A DNA stretch of 64,000 bases, from assembly GCA_963693315.1 (NCBI GenBank), contig CAVNZG010001060.1:242323-306322 (forward strand), in the 5' to 3' direction. The position numbers and the translations under genes are program-made. The notes under the pieces were generated by a model. The model had not been told where the DNA came from. It was given only the letters and a program-made list of their open reading frames with translations, and did not search any database. Source of the DNA: Diogma glabrata. Taxonomy: Eukaryota > Arthropoda > Insecta > Diptera > Cylindrotomidae. This document shows positions 1 to 9,023 of the stretch, one piece after another. The first letter of the stretch is position 1. Each line of letters starts with the position of its first letter.

Positions 1-1
1 A

Positions 2-1381
2 CGTGTCGTTTGGCGGGACAATCCTAATAAACAGATCCGCCACTATAAACTAAGCAGAGTAACTTTTGGCCTTGCTTGCTCTGCATTTTTGGCTATACGA
101 ACACTACAACAATTGGCATATGATGATGCAGATGACACAATCAAAGATCATATTTTAAATGATTTCTACGTCGATGATTTTTTGCCCGGTGCAAGGATAT
201 TCAACAAGCAACCATTCTCAAAACGAAATTAACAAATATTTTACAACAAGGAGGATTCAGCCTGAGGAAGTGGAAGTCAAACGTAACTCGTTTATCCTAT
301 GTGGCTAACAGTGCTACAACATTGGAGCTATGTTCTGACAACGTATCGGCAGTTAAAATTCTTGGATTACAGTGGTGGCCCTCTGATGATCTTTTAACTT
401 TTAAAGTCAGTCTAGAACAGGCTGTTCCAGTTACAGAACGAAAAATAATATCAGAATCTTCACGTGTTTTTGATCCATTGGGTTTCTTGTCGCCTGCCGC
501 TCTTCAGTTAAAAATATTATTTCAAAAATTATGGTTCTTAAAAACTGATTGCGACGACCCGCTGCTAAAACATTTTGAAGATGGGTACAAAAGAATCAGA
601 TGTGAACTCAAATTTTTTGAAAATATAAATATATCACGATTTACGAATCACTATCAGTATATAGAACTTCATGGCTTTGGAGATGTAAGTGAAGATGCCT
701 ACAGAGCTGTAGTGTATAGCAAAGCAATAGATGAACCATACATTTTCTAACATCCAAAACTAAAGTCGCCTCAGTGAAAAAGGTTTCGTTACCACGTCTG
801 GAACTTTGTGCGGCTTAGCTTTTGTCAAAGCTTATGTTCACAGTGAGAGAAACTATAAAACCAGATGCAAGGTGTTACGCTTGGATCGATTCCTAAATTG
901 TTTTAGCATGGTTATCAACGTATCCAGCCAAATGGAAGACTTTTTTTGCCAATAGAACTAGCAAGATTCTAGGTAAGTTTCTCAGAGAACACTGGGGACA
1001 TGTACGATCCACCGATAACCCTGCTGACCATGGATCAGGAGGGGTTTATCCTAAATTACTTGCTAATTTCGCTCAATGGTGGAATGGTTCTGAATGCCTG
1101 ATACAACCAGAATCATTTTGGCCTATAATGCAACCACTTTCATCCGATTCCCAAGCAGAGTTATAGCATCAGAATCAAACAAAAAAAAGGTAAAAGCTTA
1201 TGCATTTAACGTGACTATTGTAGAATCTTGGCTAGATGAACTCTTTACAAAAAAATCAAAGCTAAAGAAAATCTAACGAATAATTGCATATATCCAACGA
1301 TTTATTGTTAATTTAAAAATAAAAGACCTAACGCAAAAACAATTTGGCAAACTAACAGCAAGTGAGATCGAACAGGCAACT
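2..1381 (+). pseudogene. BEL/Pao retrotransposon pol, 5' half (Pao1): RT end, A17-type region, RNase H-like region
   Basis: This is the part of a BEL/Pao pol gene upstream of the RTE1 insertion. Seen: positions 2-232 read as the end of a Pao reverse transcriptase, with the catalytic block FYVDDFLPG near 165-190, and then hit a stop. The open stretch 301-750 carries the Pao-specific peptidase-A17-type region, including ESSRVFDPLGFLSP and GFGDVSEDAYRAVVYSK. From 750 to 1276 similarity continues in changing frames, with STDNPADHGS-like text near 1010-1035. The last codons before the LINE read LTASEIEQ and rejoin in frame with 4812 onward. Known: this domain order is specific to BEL/Pao. Inferred: a dead copy with several frameshifts and stops, whose gag, protease and most of the RT lie left of the window. 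Confidence 0.9.
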
Positions 1382-1398
1382 CTCTCTCTCTCTGGCGT

Positions 1399-4300
1399 TT
1401 ACATCCCATGGAGGGATTTTGCCGTCTGTGCAATCAGCTTCCAATCGTCTCGTTCCATGACCAGTTGACCCCAGTTTCGACATCCTATATCACGAAGGTC
1501 TTGGATGATGTCATCACGCCAGCGTTGTCTAGGTCTTCCTCTTCGACGAACACCAGCTGGTTGTTGTTGGGACGCTTTTTTAATCATTCTATCTAATGGT
1601 GCCCTTTCTACATGACCAAACCATCTAATCCGGTTAGATTTAATGAATCCGATTACATCGCAGCCTCCAAGAAGCTGTCTGATTTCATGATTCATTCGGA
1701 TTCTATACTGATTTTCAGCAACTTTACATGGACCATAAATTGTTCGTATGACTTTCCTCTCGAATGTTGATAAAATTCTACAATCGGAGGAAGTCAGTGT
1801 CCAGCTTTCGCTTCCAAAGGTAAGCACAGGTCGAATTAATGCTTTGTAAAGTGTGAGTTTGCACGACTGCGAAAGATGTTTAGATCGCAAAAGTTTTGAG
1901 TATGCGTAGAAAACTCTGTATGCGGCTGAGACACGAGCTTTAATATCTGCCTGCATGTCATTTGACGATGTTATTACAGACCCGAGGTATTTGAAGTTTT
2001 CCACACGTTCCACTTCATAGTCGCCAGTATTCAGATTGCCGGGAGGTTTATTCCTGGATGTTGTTAATAGTTTAGTCTTGCCGGTGTTAATGCATAATCC
2101 AAGTCGTTTAGCATTTCTTTCAAGCCGAGAGAGACTATCCTTGATATCGCTTGTTCTACGTCCGAGAAGCACAATATCATCTGCATAGCCAAGAATTTGA
2201 CTAGATTTGTTAAATATACAGTTTTGTGTCTCAATGCGGCTTTTTCTTATCGCGTACTCAAGCGCCAAATTAAATAGTACGGGTGCGAGTGCATCACCTT
2301 GTCGAACACCTGATGTTATATCAAAAGAGTCAGAAACTGACCCTTCGATTACTATTCTACAGTTTGATCCCGATGTTGTGAGTTTGCACAGAGAAACAAG
2401 TTTCTCTGGAATACCAAGGCATATGAGTGCAGACCAGAGGTTGTCGCGGATGATGCTATCATATGCTTGCTTGAAATCAACGTAGAGCTGGTGAATGCTG
2501 ATGTTGTACTCCCAACATTTTTCCAGAATCATCCTTAAGGTAAAACATTGATCTGTGGTTGAACGGTTGGGACGAAAACCACACTGATAGTCGCCGATGA
2601 TAGATTCGGCAAACGGGATGAGCCGAGCGAGTACGACATTAGCTAGTATTTTATATGCAGTGTTCAACAGTGCGATTCCACGATAATTTGCACACTTTAG
2701 GCGGTCACCTTTTTTATGTAGCGGAACAATGAGAGCTGTTTTCCATTCAGCAGGTAGTTCTTCTTGGTCCCAGATTGCAAGAATCAGATCATATATACGT
2801 GAGACCAGAGCTGCTCCTCCATTCTTAAGTAGTTCTGCAGGGATTCCATCGATACCTGGTGATTTGCCATTTTTTAATTTTTTGATGGCAGCTTCCACTT
2901 CTTCTATTGTTGGGTAAGGGACAAAAATCTCCTCACTTGACGGAGCAATTGCTCGAATAGGATGAACTTCGTTCGTCCTATTCAGTAGGTCTTGAAAGTG
3001 GGATCGCCATACTTCCAGCACATCACGTTCACTTGTTGTAAGCTCGTTGTTTCCATTTTTGATGGCTGTAGATCTTGGGTGGAAATCTTTGGTCAGATTC
3101 CGCGCATTGGCAAAACACTCTTTCGAATTTCCATTAGCCGCATGTTGGTTGATGTTTTCGATACAGCTCTTCATGTGTTCGCGTTTCTTTTTCCGTAGGA
3201 GTTTTGCTGAGGCTTTTCTGGCGCATAGATAATCAGTTTGGGAGCTTCGGGTGTTTCTTGTTAACCATTTTTCTCGCAGTTTTTGTTTGTGCTCAATGCT
3301 TTCGCGGCACTCGTCATCAAACCATTCGTTACGTGATTTCGGTGGTCGTTTTCCGATTGTAGTTTGTGCTGCGGATATGATGGTTGATTGAAGCGTTTGC
3401 CATTCTTCTTGTATGTTTAATGGCATCTCAGATGGGATGTCATGCTCTTCTATGTTTTGCGTTACAATTTCCTGATATCTATTCAGTGTTTCCAGGTGTT
3501 TAAATGCTTCGACATTCCAGCGCACGGTCTTTTTTGCTTGCCTATTAAATGTAGATGATAATTTGCACTTATACTTAAAGATGACAAGCATATGATCGGT
3601 GTCCATATCAGCACCTCTGTATGATCGAACGTCAGTTACACTTGTAGAGTGTCTCTTAGAAATCATGACGTGATCGATTTGATTTTCAGTTCTTCCATCA
3701 TTTGATTTCCACGTTGCTTTGTGGATTCTCTTATGAGGAAAGAAAGTGCTAGATATTACTAGATCATACATCATAGCCAGTTCAGCTGTGCGAAAGCCGT
3801 TATTGTTACTAGCATGATGCAAGCTGTTAGGGCCGACATGTGTTTTAAGTTCTGCACTTCTACCAATTTGCGCATTGAAGTCACCTACCACGATTTTTAT
3901 ATCGTGCCGCGGGATGTTATTGATGACTTCTTCGAGTTCTAGGAAGAACAGGTCTTTAATGTCATCTGCTTTGTCTTCAGTAGGTGCATGAACATTGATG
4001 ATCGTTACATTGAATTTTTGCGTGCGGATTCTCACTGTGCATAACCGCATATTAATTGGGCAGAAGTCGATAACATGCTGATTCACGCGACGGTGTATAA
4101 GAAAGCCAACTCCAAATTCTCCTCCGTTTTCATGACCGCAATAGTAGAGAGTGTATCCTTTGGCTGTTTCGTGGATTCCACTCCCTGGCCATCTTAGTTC
4201 TTGTAACGCCACTATATCCAGTGTATAGCTATTGATTTGGTTTGTAAGTTTCAGTAGATCTCCTGGTCTTCTAAGGCTTAGCACGTTCCAGGTTCCCATT

Positions 4301-4428
4301 TTTAAATCGTAGTCCGGGTACAGTTTCCGAGGTCGTTCTAATAGTGAATCCGAGATAATCCGAGGCCTGTGTACAGAATTCATGACAAGTAGTTTTTTAC
4401 GGAAATGGGGTGTTAGCCCTTCGCCCAA
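1399..4428 (-). CDS. Endonuclease/reverse transcriptase polyprotein of RTE1 (CFDP2-like family)
   Basis: A 1009-residue ORF with no stops or frameshifts. Residues about 43-300 form an apurinic-type endonuclease, with MGTWNVLSL, VALQELRW, INVHAPTED, VVGDFNAQIGR (about 180) and the C-terminal NQIDHVMIS and DTDHMLV motifs. A linker of about 200 residues follows. The reverse transcriptase lies near 540-800, with GIDGIPAELL, YRGIALLNTAYKI, YVDFKQAYDS (about 650), SGVRQGDALAP and the catalytic YADD at about 747. The C-terminus carries RIRWFGHVER (about 935) and RRRGRPRQRW, typical of the family often labelled craniofacial development protein 2-like. It would nick target DNA and prime reverse transcription there. 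The first ATG at 4428 precedes the endonuclease by about 40 residues. Both active sites look intact. Family assignment is secure; the exact clade name is less so. Confidence 0.95.
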   Translation of the reverse strand: MGEGLTPHFRKKLLVMNSVHRPRIISDSLLERPRKLYPDYDLKMGTWNVLSLRRPGDLLKLTNQINSYTLDIVALQELRWPGSGIHETAKGYTLYYCGHENGGEFGVGFLIHRRVNQHVIDFCPINMRLCTVRIRTQKFNVTIINVHAPTEDKADDIKDLFFLELEEVINNIPRHDIKIVVGDFNAQIGRSAELKTHVGPNSLHHASNNNGFRTAELAMMYDLVISSTFFPHKRIHKATWKSNDGRTENQIDHVMISKRHSTSVTDVRSYRGADMDTDHMLVIFKYKCKLSSTFNRQAKKTVRWNVEAFKHLETLNRYQEIVTQNIEEHDIPSEMPLNIQEEWQTLQSTIISAAQTTIGKRPPKSRNEWFDDECRESIEHKQKLREKWLTRNTRSSQTDYLCARKASAKLLRKKKREHMKSCIENINQHAANGNSKECFANARNLTKDFHPRSTAIKNGNNELTTSERDVLEVWRSHFQDLLNRTNEVHPIRAIAPSSEEIFVPYPTIEEVEAAIKKLKNGKSPGIDGIPAELLKNGGAALVSRIYDLILAIWDQEELPAEWKTALIVPLHKKGDRLKCANYRGIALLNTAYKILANVVLARLIPFAESIIGDYQCGFRPNRSTTDQCFTLRMILEKCWEYNISIHQLYVDFKQAYDSIIRDNLWSALICLGIPEKLVSLCKLTTSGSNCRIVIEGSVSDSFDITSGVRQGDALAPVLFNLALEYAIRKSRIETQNCIFNKSSQILGYADDIVLLGRRTSDIKDSLSRLERNAKRLGLCINTGKTKLLTTSRNKPPGNLNTGDYEVERVENFKYLGSVITSSNDMQADIKARVSAAYRVFYAYSKLLRSKHLSQSCKLTLYKALIRPVLTFGSESWTLTSSDCRILSTFERKVIRTIYGPCKVAENQYRIRMNHEIRQLLGGCDVIGFIKSNRIRWFGHVERAPLDRMIKKASQQQPAGVRRRGRPRQRWRDDIIQDLRDIGCRNWGQLVMERDDWKLIAQTAKSLHGM

Positions 4429-4487
4429 CCCAAATTTTCGTGAATGGGTTCGTTCTGCATCTTTAGGTCACCAGAAACAACCTTTTT

Positions 4488-4648
4488 ACATGTTTATATA
4501 GCGAGCCGCTTGATCCAAGACAGACGCCCGCTACAAACCGCCCCTAACATGGAGAACAGACGCTTGCTACACGTTTATATAGCGAGCCGCTTGATCCAAG
4601 ACAGACGCCCGCTCCAAGCCGCCCCTAACATGGAGAACAGACGCTTGA
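4488..4648 (-). promoter_or_regulatory. Tandem 81-bp monomers in the RTE1 5' leader, each with a TATA-like block
   Basis: Two head-to-tail copies of about 81 bp (anchor TTTATATAGCGAGCC at 4493 and 4574) lie just upstream of the ORF. In element sense each contains CGCTATATAAACGTG, a TATA-like sequence in a GC-richer context, and GGGCGGCTTGGAGCGGGCG. RTE2 has a single copy at about 45845-45945. Known: some LINEs carry repeated 5' promoter monomers. Inferred: these may be promoter units. No transcript evidence is available from sequence. Confidence 0.6.
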
Positions 4649-4811
4649 GTTGCATTGGTTTTGTGGCGCCAATGACTCGCCATGGTGCAGAATCATTGAG
4701 TATAAGCAGTATTTACTCTGCCCCTCTCAACTACACCAACCTAATTCTGTTAGCATTACCCAGGTAGCACGGCGTGGACGTAGAATTTCGGATTTCACTA
4801 CCCAGGCAACT

Positions 4812-6147
4812 AGTATTTGTATTAAATGGGTACAAAAGGTACAGCTTTAGGGTGATATCGAAAATTTACAAAGAAGTCAAAGAGTTCACAACAGCTCCAA
4901 ATGGTTATCGTTAGCACCATTCTTGGACTCCACAGGTACACTTAGAGTCGGTGGTTGTCTTTTCAACATGGACTGCAAATACGACAGTAAACATCCCATC
5001 ATATTGCCATCAAATCTCGTGTCAACCGAGCGACTTATTTGGGGGACTCACAATAACAATCTACATGCCGGCCCTACTTTAACAAATAGCTTAGTGAGAC
5101 AGAGATATTGGATACTCGGTGGCCGGGCAAAAATAAGAGTGATGCTAAAAAAATATGTTGTCTGTGTAAAACACGCACACAAGGTCAGTTCGCAGCTAAT
5201 GGAAAATTTACCTACTGAACGGGTGAGACCTACTTTACCATTTACTAATTGTGGCATCGACTTTGCTGAACCGCTTTACCTCGCAGCAAAAAAAGGAAGA
5301 GGTGGATCAAACCCTATCAAAGGGTATTTATGTATCTTTGTATACTTATCCTTTAAAGCTGTCCACATCGAAGCTGTAAGTGATATGCTGTTTAAGCTAC
5401 TTTAAAACGTTTTACTGCAAGGAGAGGTATCCCAAAAAATTTGAACACTGATAATGGGTCAAACTTTATCGGTGCAAGAAGAATACTGAATGAAGCTTAC
5501 AGATTAATAAAGAACATCAATAATAATTAAGCCATATCAAAATTTTTGAGCAGTAATAGAATAAATTGGCATTTTATTCCACCAGCAGCGCCACATTTTG
5601 GTGGATTATGGGAGGCTGCCATTAAGTCAGTAAAGACTCTTTTACTAAGAACGGTATAAAATGTGAATCTTACATTGGAAGATATGACCACATTGGTATG
5701 TCAAATCTCAGAATATACTGAATTCTAGACCTCTTTACACGTCGTCGGTTGATGACGATTACGAGGTCCTTACACCAGCTTATTTTGTGATTGGAACATC
5801 AACCGGATCGGTGCCAGAATCAATTTTAACGTCACAAGATTCATCTTTGTCGAGATGGAAAAGAATTCAATTTAGAGTTCAAGCCTTTTGGAAGAAATAC
5901 CAGCTAGATTACCTTAACAATCTTCAGCAGAGAGGAAAATGGCAAAAGAAAAATGAAAATGTTAAAATCAATGACATTGTTGAATGACAATGACAAGGAA
6001 GATAACATGCCTGTATGCAAATGGCCACTTGGCAAAATCGTGCATGATCCAGGAGAAGATAATATTGTTCAAGTTGCAACCATCAAAACTTCTAGTTTAA
6101 CACTTCAACGTCCAGTAGTTAAGCTCTGTGTGCTACCGGTAGTTTAA
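4812..6147 (+). pseudogene. BEL/Pao integrase and C-terminal region (Pao1, 3' half)
   Basis: This continues Pao1 after the RTE1 insertion. The stretch 4923-5405 encodes the Pao integrase zinc-binding region and the start of the catalytic core (LRVGGCLFNMD, HPIILPSN, GIDFAEPLY, FKAVHIEAVSD). Frameshifts follow near 5400. Next come the core block around NTDNGSNFIGA (about 5440), [16 protein letters not shown] (about 5580-5625) and the Pao C-terminal DUF5641-type region (5787-6147), with WKKYQLDYLNNLQQR, VCKWPLGKIVHDPGED and RPVVKLCVLPV. At least three frame changes make it non-functional. The gene ends just before a polypurine tract (about 6163-6175), as expected for an LTR element. Confidence 0.92.
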
Positions 6148-6162
6148 CAATTTAAATTGTTA

Positions 6163-6175
6163 ATGGAGGGGAGTA
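6163..6175 (+). other. Polypurine tract of Pao1
   Basis: The purine-rich run AATGGAGGGGAGTA lies between the end of the integrase reading frame and a TGTTG start typical of an LTR. It would prime plus-strand DNA synthesis. Confidence 0.6.
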
Positions 6176-6537
6176 TGTTGATTATCATATCATATATCAT
6201 GACATTTGTTGACATGTATTTTATTTAATTGTTTTTAATTTTAATAATTTAATTCATTTTTTCCTAATTTATAAACATATACATGTCAGCATATGTCATG
6301 GCTTTCCTTTATGATAATAGATGTCGTTATTTCTTTCTTATTTTTTTTTAACAAGTTTCCTTTGAATAATATTTTTTGTTTTAGTAAAAGTTTTCTATAT
6401 ATTACTTTTTGTTCGGATTTTGTGATCTAAACTTGTAAAATACAATTCAATTTAATTATAAAATAAAACAACATATAAAAAATATAAAAAATAATTATTG
6501 TTAATATCTACGATTGTACCCGAACATCTACCTAACA
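6176..6537 (+). repeat. Putative 3' LTR of Pao1
   Basis: It begins TGTTGATTATC directly after the polypurine tract. A plausible end is ...CCTAACA near 6537, giving TG...CA termini and about 362 bp. The 5' LTR is outside the window, so the right boundary cannot be confirmed; it is a guess from the terminal bases. Confidence 0.4.
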
Positions 6538-9023
6538 ACTTCAAATTCAATAACGTATTGCATAAAGTGAGCCGGATCTTAAAAAACCGACAATTTGCAA
6601 TTCTGGTCCAACGGTGAGGAATTCAACATTAAACAGCGGTCGCGGTGAAAACGTCACTCATGATGTCATAATTTTCGCTCACATCAAGCTCACAACGACC
6701 CATCTCAAAAGGTGGGTTTAGTTTAGCGCCATTTTTTAAATTTTAAAATGACGAAAACAAGAGCGAATTTGTGTAAATATATTTTTACTCAAAATAATTA
6801 TCGTACAAATTTGGATCTCATGAGTAAAAGTTTTTTTATTGTGCATGCACCATAATTATTAAAGTTTATTGTGAAAACTTACATATTGTAGCTTCTAATA
6901 TATTTGTTCAAACTCACCATTTGTATTTTTGACGTCAACGCCTAAAACGATCACATAATCCATTCCACTTGAGTTTACAATTGCAACGCTCAGAAGCAAG
7001 TGGAACGGGAAAAAAAAACGGTCGTGGGCGAGATTGTCTTGAGTGCTTAGTGGAACGCACCCTATGTTAACTTATGTAAAAATTATATTTAAATTTATAA
7101 CCGTTTTTTTACTTGTGAATTTGAATTGTTTACATACATACATTAAGTTAACAAATAAGTTTTTCTGTTTTCCGTTGAATATTTTGGATCCAATTTTTTT
7201 GCGTACAAAGTGTTTGTTTGAAAGAAATAAGGTGTTTCGTGTATAACAGCAACAATTGGTACGGCAAGTCAACATAATTGCACACTAAAGCCTCCAAACA
7301 CAATCAGATTGTTTAAAAAATACAGGAAATTTTATTTTTACGGACATTTAGATGTCATAAATTTAGAGTTATATCTCTAAAATCTCCAAAGAAGAATACA
7401 TAGCATGTTTGTAGAATACTGTGAAGTAATTTTAGTAAAGAAGCAATTACTCTGCAGTGCATATAAATATGAAAAGCAAAAAACATGAAATTTTCAAAAC
7501 GTCTTCGGTTCAAACTTTGTAGCTCTTAGAATGATTATTTTATACGATAACGTATATCTACGTATTTTATGTGGACAAAATAATTAGGTTTGTTTCCTCC
7601 TCTAGAAGAAAAATAATTGAAAATATTTCAAGTTACCAACAACATCATTAAATATAATTAATTATCTGTATACAACATTAACGTAAACTAAATTCACATT
7701 CAAAAGTAAATTCATTAGTTAGAGAGTCATCCATTTATTCATTTTCTTATTACGTTCAATATTAAACATACATTTCTTTAAAAACAAAAAAAAAAACGAA
7801 GAAAATCGAAAAATGTATAAAAAAATTTAAGTAAATATTTTCCTACAACAAAAAAATCATTTCTTATGTACACAGACGAAGGAAAATGTAGAAATTGATA
7901 TTTTAACAATTTTTTTATATCCCGTTTCTTATACAATAAAAGTTCCCCGTTTATGTAGTAGATGGAAAAAGCTCAAAGTACAACACAAACATATCGTGCA
8001 TCAATTTCTATATATTTGTCTTAGAAAATGTATCTTTCATATAACGTTTATAAACATACTGTTTAAGAAAGTTCATGGGTGACATATTCACTGTGCTCTT
8101 ACAAAAATTTTATACAAAAAACCACATTTGCTTGTTTTCTTGCCATTCCATTTATTTTTTTTATAATCTTTGAAATGTTTTATGTTTTTTACAATAATGT
8201 ACACTGCATTTTATACAAGCAATGTATTATGTATTCAATCACATACAGACCCGCCGCTACGATTTGTGTAGGTTTATAGGTAATTTCTAAATTGTGAAGC
8301 CCTGTTGTCCTTATAGTTATTAAATACAAAATGGATGAACGTTCTTCGCAGGCGATGAAATCGGAATCGGGTACTTCTTGTGTCATACCAGAACTTCAGA
8401 ATCAAACCATACTTTTGCAGGAAAAATAACAAAGTGTAGCCGTTAATCGTGAATTTTTTAACAATTTTTTTCTCACATCCTTATAATTCCGAACCTGGGT
8501 AGGTCCTCAAAAATTTTAAATTAATGTTCATACAGGACTAGTATAGTCCTAGTTGGCATGATATCTTTGAATATATAGAGACGTTAATTTATAATTTTCT
8601 TATTAATAACACGAAACAAGCTTAGGGTACTTAAGGTACACTAAACAAGCTATTATAGGTACTATTATTTTGAGCATTCAATTTTTGGTCGACTGCTGAG
8701 ACTGCTTTTTATTTAGTTAGTTAGTTAATGTTTTATTCATAAAAAAGTGTCTACACTTGTTCTTTACAAAATAAACTTATCTTAACGAGATGACATGGGT
8801 ATTTCTATTTACTAATTTGTAATGATTATGAAATTTATATCATAGAACTTTACATAAGGATGAAATTACATTAATAAGAATTTGTACAATTGAACTATAT
8901 ATACAATAATGTGTACAACCATCTTGCTTAAGACGCGTATGCACTTGAAAATAAATTTTATTTTCGAAAAGGTGTATTTATTTCGGAACGAAATTTAAAA
9001 TCTACAAAATGGAAAAAAAATCT
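6538..9023. other. AT-rich DNA without recognisable gene
   Basis: Mostly A/T homopolymer runs and short random ORFs. One less AT-rich block at about 6560-6730 and another at about 6940-7060 (with two nearby AAGTGGAACG-like words) stand out, but I recognise no family. A 32-codon ORF at 8331 is listed separately. About 8930-9020 and 11400-11530 share weakly similar AAATAAAT/TTTCG text in inverted sense around the TIR element at 9024. Confidence 0.5.
8331..8429 (+). CDS. Short unassigned ORF (32 codons), possible first exon
   Basis: An ATG in a favourable context (ACAAAATGG) opens a 32-codon frame beginning MDERSSQAMKSESG and ending in TAA. Its composition is less AT-biased than the flanks, and its residues (D, E, R, S, Q) look more protein-like than the surrounding random ORFs. 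I do not recognise it and see no clear splice donor. It could be a small peptide, a leader exon or chance. Confidence 0.2.
   Translation: MDERSSQAMKSESGTSCVIPELQNQTILLQEK

Larger units (their letters stand above)
1382..4802 (-). mobile_element. RTE-type non-LTR retrotransposon (RTE1), full length, inserted in Pao1
   Basis: A complete LINE on the minus strand. It starts (5') at 4802 and ends (3') at 1382. It is flanked by the 9-bp direct repeat CAGGCAACT at 1373-1381 and 4803-4811. Removing the element and one repeat rejoins the Pao1 frame (...EQATSIC...), which proves the insertion. The 3' end is very compact: the stop codon is followed by ACGCC and a short (AG)n tail, in keeping with RTE elements, which usually end in short tandem repeats. 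The 5' leader contains a tandemly duplicated 81-bp block. The single long ORF is uninterrupted, so this copy is young relative to its host Pao1 and may recently have been active. Confidence 0.93.

Noticed and set aside
1408..3232. Plus-strand ORFs across RTE1
   Set aside because: They are antisense shadows of the intact minus-strand LINE ORF and show no protein family of their own.
4444..4767. Plus-strand ORF with repeated LHVYIASRLIQDRRPLQ units, and its counterpart near 45605-45985
   Set aside because: Both are antisense readings of the LINE leader; the internal repeat is the 81-bp monomer. It is conserved as DNA in both elements but has no independent sign of translation.
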